In this document: in pieces, positions 1 to 8,795 of the stretch
Position numbering within the stretch: position 1 is the stretch's first letter
Layout: every line of letters begins with the position of its first letter
DNA from: Deltaproteobacteria bacterium
Lineage (GTDB): Bacteria; Desulfobacterota; DSM-4660; Desulfatiglandales; HGW-15
DNA: 20,230 nucleotides
Assembly: GCA_019308525.1 (NCBI GenBank)
Contig: JAFDIC010000026.1
Span: 1 to 20,230, forward strand
Reading direction: 5' to 3'
Notes under the pieces: model-generated
Database searches by the model: none
What the model saw: the letters and a program-made list of their open reading frames with translations, nothing else
Told to the model about the DNA's origin: nothing
Position numbers and translations under genes: made by a program

Positions 1-1290
1 GATATGGATACCGCCGTTAGGGCCTTGCGACTGGATGCCTCTGATTACATTACCAAACCCATAAAGAACGAGGCCCTGCTTATTGCCCTGGAGAGGGCCA
101 AGGATCGGTACCGGAGGCAGAAGGAACTGCGTGAATACGCAGAGATCCTGGAGAACAGGTTGATGGAGACCGCCGAAGAATTGGCAAGGGCCTTCGATTT
201 CCAAAACGACCTCATCGAGAGCTCCATTGACGGAATACTCGGTTGTGACAAAGAGGGAAGAATCATGATTTTCAACAGGAGCCTGGAAAAGATGCTTGGC
301 TATCCCAAGAGTGAAGTATTGAAGAAGGCCTTTTTTGACCAGCTATTCCCGGTCGGCTCCGGTGAGAGGATAAGGAATGACCTGTACTCTGAAGAGCACG
401 GGGGTAGAAACAGACTCTACCTGTACGAGACCCACTTGCTCAGCAAGACAGGGGAAAAGATACCCGTGCAAGTTTCGGCAACGGTTCTGGGCAGCGGCGA
501 AGAAGAGATGGGCATTGTAGCCTTTTTCAGGGATTTGAGGGAAATCAGGAGACTGGAACAGCAGTTTACGGACCAGGCCCGTATCATTCACCAGCACAAG
601 ATGATGTCCCTGGGAAGGTTGGCTGCAAGCGTGGTCCACGAGATCAACAACCCCCTTGCAGGAATCCTTAACTATATCCGGCTCATGGCAAAAATCATTC
701 AGAGGGGGCCCCTGGAAGCGCAACACCTTGAGAAGTTCCGGCGGTACCTGAAGGTCATCGAGGAAGAAACGGGCAGGTGTTCAAGGATTGTTTCAAGCCT
801 TTTGGCCTTTTCCAGAAGATCGAAGATGGAGTTCAGCAAAGTTGACGTAAACGAACTTCTTCAAAGATGTATTCTCTTGAGCCAACATCGACTCAACCTT
901 CAAAATATCACGGTCCAGGGGAGATTCCAGGAGGGTATTCCTGCAATCTGGGGGGATCAGAATCAAATACAGCAGTGTATCATCAACCTCATTTTCAATG
1001 CTATTGATGCCATGCCGACCGGGGGCACACTGACCCTGGAAAGCACCGTTAATCCAAGAGAAAAATACGTGGAGATCAGGGTTGCAGACACCGGGTCCGG
1101 AATATCAAAGGAAGATCTCCCTCATATTTTCGAACCATTCTACACGACAAAGACCGAAGGAGACGGCCTGGGGCTCGGGCTCTCAACGGTTTACGGTATC
1201 ATCGATAGACACAAGGGGACGATCACCGTGGAGAGCCAGCCTGAAAAGGGCTCCCTGTTCACCATCAAGATTCCGGTCAAGGACTCTTGA
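1..1290 (+). CDS. Hybrid sensor histidine kinase (REC-PAS-HisKA-HATPase), 5' end missing
   Basis: The reading frame is open from the first base, so the gene is cut by the window edge and its true start lies upstream. The first residues (numbering from the ATG at 4) look like the end of a response-regulator receiver domain, with the conserved Lys in an ITKPI motif (residues 16-20). A coiled-coil linker (about 28-65) and a PAS domain (about 66-180) follow. The HisKA domain has a VVHEINNPLAG H-box with the phospho-acceptor at His212. The HATPase domain shows an N-box (NLIFNAIDAM), a DTGSGIS G1 box and a GLGLGLSTVYG G2 box. No membrane segment is visible in this part, so it is probably a cytoplasmic kinase that itself receives phosphate through the N-terminal receiver. 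No partner regulator lies downstream. The signal is unknown. Confidence 0.93.
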   Translation, partial: DMDTAVRALRLDASDYITKPIKNEALLIALERAKDRYRRQKELREYAEILENRLMETAEELARAFDFQNDLIESSIDGILGCDKEGRIMIFNRSLEKMLGYPKSEVLKKAFFDQLFPVGSGERIRNDLYSEEHGGRNRLYLYETHLLSKTGEKIPVQVSATVLGSGEEEMGIVAFFRDLREIRRLEQQFTDQARIIHQHKMMSLGRLAASVVHEINNPLAGILNYIRLMAKIIQRGPLEAQHLEKFRRYLKVIEEETGRCSRIVSSLLAFSRRSKMEFSKVDVNELLQRCILLSQHRLNLQNITVQGRFQEGIPAIWGDQNQIQQCIINLIFNAIDAMPTGGTLTLESTVNPREKYVEIRVADTGSGISKEDLPHIFEPFYTTKTEGDGLGLGLSTVYGIIDRHKGTITVESQPEKGSLFTIKIPVKDS

Positions 1291-1388
1291 ACCGTGGAAA
1301 ATCCCGGCACGTGGATATCCAGAAGAGGGGTCAACCGGGATTATGGGACAGGTGGAGGCCTTAAATGCTGGGCGTGCAGAATAAATGT

Positions 1389-1416
1389 TTGAAAATAGTT
1401 ATTTATTGCATATAAT
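1389..1416 (+). promoter_or_regulatory. Sigma-70 type promoter upstream of mreB
   Basis: TTGAAA (1389-1394) and TATAAT (1411-1416) are separated by 16 bp, in an AT-rich patch in otherwise GC-rich sequence. Transcription would begin near 1423 and give an mreB leader of about 210 nt. This is a near-consensus housekeeping promoter. No other strong promoter is apparent between the end of the kinase gene and mreB. Confidence 0.6.
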
Positions 1417-1431
1417 CAGGGCACGAGCTGC

Positions 1432-1620
1432 TTCGGTATCAAGATGATCTGACACGCCACTCTGATGACGCACCGAAAATTCTTGCTTACTCTGTTCGGC
1501 CCGTGCTCACAGCAGGGGGCGGCACCTGGGCCTGCGAGCTTCCACTGAGGTCGGCGGAGGTCTTATTTGGTTCGTCACCGAACTTATGAATCCGGGGACC
1601 AGTTCGGAGACCCGCGCCGG
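1432..1620 (+). promoter_or_regulatory. Hairpin-rich 5' leader of mreB
   Basis: The interval between the promoter and mreB can form several stems. TTCGGT (1432-1437) pairs with ACCGAA (1472-1477). GGCCCGTGC (1498-1506) pairs with GCAC plus GGGCC (1522-1525 and 1528-1532) across a 2-nt bulge. GTTCG (1570-1574) pairs with CGAAC (1579-1583) around a 4-nt loop, and CGGG (1593-1596) pairs with CCCG (1611-1614). I see no convincing open frame of its own here. I do not recognise a known riboswitch class. It could be a regulatory leader or a separate small RNA, and the pairing is unproven. Confidence 0.35.
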
Positions 1621-1627
1621 GAGGTAG

Positions 1628-2671
<1,044 letters not shown>

Positions 2672-2869
2672 TGATGCTTACCGTAAAACCCCCATCTGTG
2701 GCGTTGCGCTGCTCCTTTGGTCACTGCGGCGTACTTCTATATACGCCTCGTTCCGAAAGGCTTGCGCGCTCCCGATGGCGGGATTTCGGAAGCTCAACTT
2801 GCTCTGGGGCTTTTCCAAAAGCATCAGACGCACATGGTTTTTGCCATCTAGCCAACAGTGGGGCTTCGG
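2672..2869. repeat. Hairpin cluster resembling a dispersed intergenic repeat
   Basis: This 200-bp gap between the convergent mreB and GH130 genes has several inverted repeats and no plausible gene. GGCGTA (2728-2733) pairs with TACGCC (2742-2747). TTCCGAAA (2751-2758) pairs perfectly with TTTCGGAA (2784-2791), and inside it CCCG (2771-2774) pairs with CGGG (2779-2782). CCAACAG (2852-2858) pairs with CTGTTGG (2880-2886), running into the 3' end of the GH130 gene. None is followed by a clear T tract. The style recalls intergenic repeats of sulfate-reducer genomes, but that is from memory; copy number cannot be tested here. Confidence 0.4.
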
Positions 2870-3802
2870 TTAACTCCCGCTGTTGGAGCAGCAGGCAATA
2901 AGGTCTTCCAGACTGGCCTCGGCCAACCCGATGCAGGTATCCGCCGCTCCATAATACATCTTTACAGTGCCGTCATCCTCAAGTACCAGGCCGCAGGGAA
3001 ATACCACGTTGGGCACATCCCCTGTGCGTTCATAGATCTCCTTGGGATCAAAGATAAAGTGAGGAGTATACCCCAAGACCTTCTCAGGGTCTTCCAGGTC
3101 AAGGAGCAGGGCGCCAATCCTGTACAGCCTTCCGCCCGCAGTATCCCGCACCCCGTGGTACAGGCAGAGCCACCCATGTTCGGTCCTTATGGGCGGGGTT
3201 GAGATCCCCAGCTTGGAGCTTCCCCAGCCGGGTTCTGGTGCCAGGATGGCCCGGGCCTTTCCCCAGTAAATGAGGTCCGGGGAATAGGTGATCCAGATGG
3301 AGCCTTCCCTTTGCCCCATGCCAGCGGGCCGGTCCAGCATGACATACTGCCCGTTGATCTTCTCGGGGAACAGCACGGCATCCTTGTTGTCTACTTCCGT
3401 CGCAAGGGAGACCCTCTCGAACCGGACGAAGTCCCTGGTGCGCCCGATCCCCACCCTCGGGCCGTAAGGTCCGAAGGCGGTGTAAACTACGAAGTAATCA
3501 TCCCCGATCTTGGTCACCCTCGGGTCTTCGATCCCGTATCTCTCGTATACCTCGTAATAGGGATCGGTTGAAGGCGTCACCCACGGGGAAGCTTCGATGG
3601 TGAACCTGTAGCCCTCATCGGAATAGGCAAGGGTCAAGTGGCTGTGGCCGGTCCTGTCCTCCACCCTCAGGATCAGTACATAACGGCCGTTGAACTTGCA
3701 TGCAGCAGCATTGAAGACCGTGTTGCAGGGATAGGGGATATCATCCCTGTCTAATATGGGATTTGAAGGGTAACGTTCAAAGGGGTAAAGGTGTTCGAAC
3801 AT
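2870..3802 (-). CDS. GH130-family glycosidase/phosphorylase (beta-mannoside type)
   Basis: This 310-residue protein has the single five-bladed beta-propeller layout of GH130, a family of phosphorylases and hydrolases mostly acting on beta-linked mannosides. Visible motifs are an early SNPIL (residues 13-17), VFNAAA (29-34), LRVEDR (45-50), the family-typical GIEDPRVT (90-97), in which the Asp is likely the catalytic acid, and repeated blade-like VVYTAFGP, WITYSPDL and CLYHGVRD segments. No signal peptide is seen, so action is probably cytoplasmic. A GGGAGGT ribosome site lies 10 nt upstream of the ATG, just past the stop of the glycosyltransferase gene 16 bp away, so the two are co-transcribed and likely coupled. 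Whether it is a phosphorylase or a hydrolase, and its exact substrate, cannot be read from the sequence. Confidence 0.88.
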   Translation of the reverse strand: MFEHLYPFERYPSNPILDRDDIPYPCNTVFNAAACKFNGRYVLILRVEDRTGHSHLTLAYSDEGYRFTIEASPWVTPSTDPYYEVYERYGIEDPRVTKIGDDYFVVYTAFGPYGPRVGIGRTRDFVRFERVSLATEVDNKDAVLFPEKINGQYVMLDRPAGMGQREGSIWITYSPDLIYWGKARAILAPEPGWGSSKLGISTPPIRTEHGWLCLYHGVRDTAGGRLYRIGALLLDLEDPEKVLGYTPHFIFDPKEIYERTGDVPNVVFPCGLVLEDDGTVKMYYGAADTCIGLAEASLEDLIACCSNSGS

Positions 3803-3818
3803 CGGGTTCAGTACCTCC

Positions 3819-4958
3819 CTAATCCACTGTTATGACGTGAGATTGGACCTCAGGTATATCCATCAAGGACTTGTAGATTTCCAGGTGCTGCCCGGCCACT
3901 CGTGACCAGGAGATCACTTCCCTTACAAACCGCAAGGCGTTTTGGGACAATTCCCTTGCCTTTTCATTGTTCGAGAGGATGCGGGCGATATTCTCCACGA
4001 ACTGAGAGGTGTTATCGCATGTGAGACCTGCCCGGGATTTCTCCAGTGCCTCTTTCATGGCCTGCGTGCTGCTTGTGACAATGGGCTTGCCAAAGGCAAG
4101 GCAATGGGCAAGGATGCCACTCTGGGAGGAGATCTTGTAGGGTAGAACCACCACGTCGGCTGCCGAGATTATGGTGTCAAATACATCCTGGGGCAATTGC
4201 CCCCTGATGAGATAGATACTATCGGATTTTGGTGAGTCGGCTATCTTGCGGAACAGCATGTTCCGGTAGTCCCTGTATTCTTTACCCCTGATCTTTCCGG
4301 CAACTACGAGGAGGGCATCCGGATAAAGTTCGAGGATTTCCGGGAATATGTCCACGACCAGCTCGAAGTTTTTTGAAGGCCTGAAATACCCAATAAGCAA
4401 AATGATCTTTTTGTCTTCAGGCAGACCAAGGATCTCCTTGGCAGCGGGAACCGGCTTAACTTCACGGGCACCATGGGGGATGACCCGGATCTTGGCGACC
4501 AGGTTCTTATCCATCACCTTTTGCAGTACCTCTCCCTGGTAAGGCTCGTGTATTATGATGCGCTCGGAATTTGCAAAGATGGATTCAAGGATTACAAGTT
4601 GGCTTTCGGTCATGTCTGCGTAAACCGTGTGGAGGGTTGTCACCACCGGTATGCCGATGAGCCGAAACTGAATTATGAGGGGTATGACCGAGACACCGTG
4701 GTATTTTCCGAACAGGTTAAACTCGTGCTGGATGTGCACCACGTCGGGCGTAAAGCGCACCATCATGGAAAAGGCCCTTTCGGCCAGGTCGCCGTCTTCG
4801 TAGTCAAAGCAGGGGAAGACTTGGGGGCCGGAACCGCCCAGGTGTGAAACCACATAAACATCAACGTGTTTTTCCCGCAGGCCTTCACTGAGATACTTGG
4901 TGTATGTGGCTATTCCGCACTCAATTGGGGGAAATGTAGAGATAAAACCCACGCGCAT
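3819..4958 (-). CDS. GT4-family glycosyltransferase
   Basis: This 379-residue GT-B fold enzyme transfers a sugar from a nucleotide donor in the cytoplasm. The N-terminal half opens with RVGFISTFPP.ECGIATYT, the glycine-rich acceptor-side start typical of GT4, and carries HIQHEF and TTLHT strands. The C-terminal half has the donor-binding segments IGYFRPSKNFELV, a VVAGK strand, and ADVVVLPY....SGILAHCLAFGKPIV. That last motif is the E/S-rich nucleotide-sugar loop with Ser-Gly-Ile in place of the more common Glu-Gly-Phe. A strong AGGAGG site lies 6 nt before the ATG. It is the middle gene of a three-gene operon between a probable TIM-barrel protein and the GH130 gene, suggesting synthesis and turnover of one glycan. 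Donor and acceptor are unknown; mannose is a guess from the GH130 neighbour. Confidence 0.9.
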   Translation of the reverse strand: MRVGFISTFPPIECGIATYTKYLSEGLREKHVDVYVVSHLGGSGPQVFPCFDYEDGDLAERAFSMMVRFTPDVVHIQHEFNLFGKYHGVSVIPLIIQFRLIGIPVVTTLHTVYADMTESQLVILESIFANSERIIIHEPYQGEVLQKVMDKNLVAKIRVIPHGAREVKPVPAAKEILGLPEDKKIILLIGYFRPSKNFELVVDIFPEILELYPDALLVVAGKIRGKEYRDYRNMLFRKIADSPKSDSIYLIRGQLPQDVFDTIISAADVVVLPYKISSQSGILAHCLAFGKPIVTSSTQAMKEALEKSRAGLTCDNTSQFVENIARILSNNEKARELSQNALRFVREVISWSRVAGQHLEIYKSLMDIPEVQSHVITVD

Positions 4959-5009
4959 TAGTGTCCTCCTCTTGCATCAAGCCTAATGGAACCAGGGGAA
5001 AAAGCTGAC

Positions 5010-6140
5010 TCAGGGATCAGCGGATTCCCTGAAATGATTCCATAACCTTTTAAAGTGAGTGTCTGGATCTTCCGCATATTCCTTACCGCTGATATCTACG
5101 AAATCCAGAGAGTTGGCCTCTGGTGTACAGGAGCGAAATACTTTGAGCAAGGCTTCCGCGCCGTCCTTGGGTTCAGCCCCGGAGTCAAGCAGGGAGATCT
5201 CTTTCATTTCAGGCTCCAGGAACCAGGGAGGAAAATCAGCGAGCGACGGCTCGGGATCTATCAGGCTGGGCCAGATCACCCCGGAGATTCCCCTGCCGGA
5301 AAGTAGCCCGGGGAGAAGCTCCAGAAGGTGGTCCCTATCGATTTTCCCTTTCGTGAGATGCCAGCCGGAAACTATTTCAACAGGTTTGTTGAAAAGCCAG
5401 TGGCTCAAGGCCCCGATATATGCGGTCAAGAACATTTCTCCAGCCGGGTGGCCCGGGATATCTATCCCCACCGGCTCCTCGTCTAGGCCGTTCATCTTTA
5501 TACCGTTGACCTGGCCTGCGGCCTCCAGGGACAAACCGGGTTCCAGAAGCTCCTTCCACCCGAGTCCCAGGTAAATGGGGATATCTTCCGCCTGTTCGCG
5601 TACCTCTCCGATATAGGACTTCAGGAGCAGATCGGCTACCTCCGCATCGGGTCGGGCCCACTCCAACTCCCTGTCCATGAGGATATATCCCCTGATGGCG
5701 GGATGGGCCTTAAGGGCAAGGAGAAGTTCGCGAAAGACCGCCAGTCTTTTTTCCATGATGGAGGGATCGGTCCACCACCGATAAGGTCGAAGATTCCTGA
5801 CCTTTCCATCCACGAAGGCCGGTCTTGCACCGGGATCCGGGGTCGCCCCTGCCAGATAGGGAGGAATCCAGTAAAGCCCCAGGATCTTCTGGGCGGGAGC
5901 GACCAGCCAGGCCTCCATGGGGACGCTTGCCATTTGATCCATGGCCTCAACCAGGCCGTCGAGGAACCGAACCTTTTCCCGAGTGATTCTGAGGAGAGAT
6001 TCTTCCAGGACAGGGACCAATAGTTTCTTCAGCCCCAGGTTTTTAGCTGCCCGGGCCGCTTCTCCCATACGTCTGGGATCCGGGGGGTCGAGGGTGCTCA
6101 AGCCCCTCACAGGACATACGTGAATTGCTGAAATCTCCAT
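5010..6140 (-). CDS. Probable TIM-barrel glycoside-hydrolase-like protein, function unknown
   Basis: I do not recognise a named family with confidence. Starting at the ATG at 6140 gives 376 residues with the rhythm of a beta/alpha barrel: opening MEISAIHVCPV strand, GLKKLLVPV, MEAWLVAP, IRGYILMDRELEWAR, IPIYLGLGW, VNGIKMNG and a late GVIWPSLIDPEP strand. Acidic residues at strand ends (DRELEW; WPSLIDPEP) are placed like barrel hydrolase catalytic residues, which is inference. No signal peptide is present. The frame stays open back to a GTG at 6347, but the extra 69 residues have no domain-like character, so the shorter start is preferred despite a modest AAGG ribosome site. It leads the operon with the GT4 and GH130 genes, 51 bp ahead of the former, which supports a carbohydrate role. 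Confidence 0.68.
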   Translation of the reverse strand: MEISAIHVCPVRGLSTLDPPDPRRMGEAARAAKNLGLKKLLVPVLEESLLRITREKVRFLDGLVEAMDQMASVPMEAWLVAPAQKILGLYWIPPYLAGATPDPGARPAFVDGKVRNLRPYRWWTDPSIMEKRLAVFRELLLALKAHPAIRGYILMDRELEWARPDAEVADLLLKSYIGEVREQAEDIPIYLGLGWKELLEPGLSLEAAGQVNGIKMNGLDEEPVGIDIPGHPAGEMFLTAYIGALSHWLFNKPVEIVSGWHLTKGKIDRDHLLELLPGLLSGRGISGVIWPSLIDPEPSLADFPPWFLEPEMKEISLLDSGAEPKDGAEALLKVFRSCTPEANSLDFVDISGKEYAEDPDTHFKRLWNHFRESADP

Positions 6141-6215
6141 GGCCTTATCCAAAACCAGACACAAGAAAATCAGATCGCTAAAAGGCTGATTCGTAGCCCA
6201 GCAAGAGTTCAAATG

Positions 6216-6261
6216 GCCCGCGCAAGAGATAGGCCCTTTGTAGCCAAAAGAGATCGCGGGC
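6216..6261 (-). promoter_or_regulatory. Stem-loop in the long leader of the carbohydrate operon
   Basis: GCCCGCG (6216-6222) and CGCGGGC (6255-6261) form a perfect 7-bp stem around a 32-nt loop, about 75-120 nt upstream of the preferred start at 6140. With the promoter near 6390-6418 the leader would be about 240 nt. I recognise no riboswitch class. If translation really begins at the GTG at 6347, this would instead be coding sequence. Confidence 0.3.
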
Positions 6262-6367
6262 TCCCTCCCGATAGGATGTGGATCTGCATGAAGAACACGC
6301 GCCTGCAAAGGGGCAAAGTCACCCTTTCCTCGGGAGTTCATTTCCACGGTCAGCCCGACATGGGATG

Positions 6368-6396
6368 TTGAAACACGAGAAAATAAGTCATATTAA
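6368..6396 (+). promoter_or_regulatory. Sigma-70 type promoter for the molybdoenzyme operon
   Basis: TTGAAA (6368-6373) and TATTAA (6391-6396) are spaced 17 bp apart, predicting a start near 6403 and a leader of about 138 nt to the ATG at 6541. The -10 overlaps that of the opposing promoter at 6390-6395. Confidence 0.45.
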
Positions 6397-6418
6397 CTAA
6401 TTGTTTTTGAATTGACAA
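6390..6418 (-). promoter_or_regulatory. Sigma-70 type promoter for the carbohydrate operon
   Basis: On the minus strand TTGTCA (6418-6413) and TAATAT (6395-6390) are spaced 17 bp apart. Its -10 overlaps the -10 of the oppositely directed promoter for the molybdoenzyme operon, so the two polymerases would compete for the same DNA. Confidence 0.45.
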
Positions 6419-6540
6419 GGCAAAGCATGTATGCAAGAGGTAGACTTGGGAGGAGAGGAGCCGATCAGAAGAGGAGAGCATCAAGAGGGGAACAAGGGCA
6501 AGACTCTTGTCCAATGACAGGGTTTCTTGTGAGGAAAAAG

Positions 6541-8727
6541 ATGAAGGGCTTGGAAACTATTGAGAAGAGGATACCAACTTTCTGTGCGATGTGCGGTCCA
6601 AGTGCGGGGTGCGGGATATATGCTCATGTGAGGAACGGGACATTTGCTGGTATAGAAGGGATGGAAGAATGTCCCCTGAATCGAGGCAGAAATTGCGCCA
6701 AGGCCCATGCTGCCCCGCAGTGGGTCTATTCACCTGAGCGACTGAAATATCCACTTATTAGGGCAGGAGAAAGAGGGAAAGGCAAATTCAAGAAGGTCAC
6801 ATGGGATGAAGCCCTTGATTTCATCGCCGAAAAACTCACTGCACAGAAAGCAGAGTATGGACCCGAATCACTTGCGATTCTTTCACCTGCAAGGAGGAGC
6901 TACAGCGAGTATCTGTACAGGTTTCTTACGGTCCATGGAAGCCCGAATTACGGGCACAGCGGGATATGTGCCATGCAGAACGCCTTCTCCTTTGCCTACA
7001 CTATTGGAATTCCTAGACCCGCCGCAGAATATGAAAACAGTGATCTTATCCTGATATGGGGGAAGCAACCCATTTTTTCAGGATCTAGCAAGGGAAGTGC
7101 AATAGCACTGGTGGAGGCAAAAGAGAGGGGGGCAAGGATAATCTCCATAAAGCCGGCCATGGAACCCGATGCGGCCCTTGCTGATATCTGGGTTCCCATA
7201 AGACCTGGCACCGACGCTGCCTTGGCCCTGGCCATGCTACATGTTGTGGTACGCGAGGAGCTTTACGATTTGGAGTTTGTTTCCCGATGGTGTTATGGGT
7301 TTGACGAACTCGAAAGACACATCGAGAGGTACACCCCGGAATGGGCCGAACCGATTACGGGGCTTCAGGCGGAGCAAATCAGAGAGGTCTCCAGACTCTA
7401 TGCAACCACGAAGAGGGCTGCTATAGATCCTGGCAATGGCCTGGAACATGCACCGTCAGCCAGTGACGCGGTTCGTGCAATTGCAATTTTGATTGCCATC
7501 ACAGGTCACCTCGATAGGCCGGGCGGAAATATTGCTACGATGGGCAGTACCATGCCTACGCCTAGAAGCGTCCACCTCAAGGACAGATACACCCCGGAGT
7601 GGGTAGAGAAACTGGTAGCACCTGAGTTTCCTAAGCCCTTCCAGCCCTTTCTCGAAGGGACATCATCAGCCTATTATAGGATTTTCGAGAGTGTACTCAC
7701 GGAGGAACCTTACCCTGTAAGGACTATCATGGCACCGGGGACGCAACCAACTGTCAGTACCAGGGGGTCAAAAAGAGTGGTCGAGGCCTTAGGAAAGGTT
7801 GATTTTTTTATTGTCATAGATGTCACTCGCACCGCCGAGATGGATTATGCAGATGTAGTCATCCCTGTAGCCACCCCTTATGAAACGGATCACCCTTTTG
7901 AATTTACGCAAAACTGGATTATGGCTCGCAACAAAGTCATTGAGCCACTCGGTGATTACAAATCAATGTACGAATTTTTGCTGGACTTGGCAGTAAGGAT
8001 GGGATACGGGAAGGATTTCTGGGAAGGCAGCATGGAGGACTGTATGAACGAGCAACTGGAGCCGCTTGGTATGACAATTGATGAACTCCGATCCCACCCG
8101 ACAGGAATTGTGTTTCCAGTGAAATCGATGGAGTACGAAAAATATGAGAAGATTTTTTCAGGGAAAACCTTTGGTTTTTCCAAAGATCTCTACCTGCCTG
8201 ATGGCAAGGTGGCCATTTACAACAGAATTTTCGAGGAATATGGGTACAGTCCTCTCCCGGAATGGAAGGAGCCTCCTGAGAGTATGACAGGAACCCCAGA
8301 GCTATTGGGCAGGTATCCCTTGATCTTCTCTGATTTTCATACCTCCAAGGTTTACACGGCATCGTGGTTGAGAAACGTGCCCTATCTCAGAGAGATTGTT
8401 CCCTTTCCTACGGTCCAAATTCATCCCAAGACTGCTGGAGAGCGGGGCGTCAATGATGGTGACTGGGTAATGGTGGAGTCTCCCCATGGCTCCATAAGAC
8501 TCAAGGCCGAGATCACTCCAGGAATACGACCGGATACGGTCATGGCCCTCCACGGATGGTGGCAGGGATGCAAACAGTTAGGTCTGCCAGGATACCCCGT
8601 ACTGGACGGAGGGGCAAACACAAACAACATGTATTGCGTGGACCCCAAAAAGGCATTTGACCCCCTAGTTACGGCAATGTCCAGCCAAACTCTCGTGGAG
8701 GTAAGGAAAATTGACGAAGACGAATGA
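6541..8727 (+). CDS. Molybdopterin oxidoreductase catalytic subunit (DMSO reductase superfamily, Cys-ligand type)
   Basis: From the ATG at 6541 (GAGG ribosome site at 6531-6534) this is a 728-residue bis-MGD enzyme. An N-terminal 4Fe-4S site is formed by Cys15, Cys18, Cys24 and Cys52 (CAMCGPSAGC, then GRNCAKA). The segment HGSPNYGHSGIC puts Cys143 where the thiosulfate/polysulfide/tetrathionate reductase branch carries its Mo-ligand Cys. A dinucleotide-binding C-terminal domain starts near YPLIFSDFHT. Upstream in-frame starts (TTG 6412, ATG 6514) exist, but the added residues are Arg/Lys-rich, lack a hydrophobic stretch and include no Tat signal, so the enzyme appears cytoplasmic. It is co-transcribed with the ferredoxin-like subunit, which begins close to its stop. 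Substrate is not determinable: sulfur-oxyanion reductase-like and acetylene-hydratase-like members share these features. Confidence 0.9.
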   Translation: MKGLETIEKRIPTFCAMCGPSAGCGIYAHVRNGTFAGIEGMEECPLNRGRNCAKAHAAPQWVYSPERLKYPLIRAGERGKGKFKKVTWDEALDFIAEKLTAQKAEYGPESLAILSPARRSYSEYLYRFLTVHGSPNYGHSGICAMQNAFSFAYTIGIPRPAAEYENSDLILIWGKQPIFSGSSKGSAIALVEAKERGARIISIKPAMEPDAALADIWVPIRPGTDAALALAMLHVVVREELYDLEFVSRWCYGFDELERHIERYTPEWAEPITGLQAEQIREVSRLYATTKRAAIDPGNGLEHAPSASDAVRAIAILIAITGHLDRPGGNIATMGSTMPTPRSVHLKDRYTPEWVEKLVAPEFPKPFQPFLEGTSSAYYRIFESVLTEEPYPVRTIMAPGTQPTVSTRGSKRVVEALGKVDFFIVIDVTRTAEMDYADVVIPVATPYETDHPFEFTQNWIMARNKVIEPLGDYKSMYEFLLDLAVRMGYGKDFWEGSMEDCMNEQLEPLGMTIDELRSHPTGIVFPVKSMEYEKYEKIFSGKTFGFSKDLYLPDGKVAIYNRIFEEYGYSPLPEWKEPPESMTGTPELLGRYPLIFSDFHTSKVYTASWLRNVPYLREIVPFPTVQIHPKTAGERGVNDGDWVMVESPHGSIRLKAEITPGIRPDTVMALHGWWQGCKQLGLPGYPVLDGGANTNNMYCVDPKKAFDPLVTAMSSQTLVEVRKIDEDE

Positions 8728-8795
8728 TTTTGTGCCGAGAGCTTCCAAAAGGAAACGTGCAAGAGTCACAGCAGCGAATAATTGGAGACTCGGAA

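Noticed and set aside
6412..6540. TTG and ATG starts upstream of the molybdoenzyme start, adding up to 43 residues
   Set aside because: The extension is basic, lacks a hydrophobic or twin-arginine leader and has no good ribosome site. The ATG at 6541 follows GAGG directly.
7206..7221. Sigma-54-like TGGCAC-N5-CTGC
   Set aside because: It lies deep inside the molybdoenzyme coding region and lacks the TT before GC. No gene starts downstream.
8724..8795. Alternative ATG for the ferredoxin subunit overlapping the previous stop (ATGA)
   Set aside because: The 24 extra residues do not resemble the family start, and the ATG at 8796 has a well-spaced GGAG. Coupling through the overlap remains possible.
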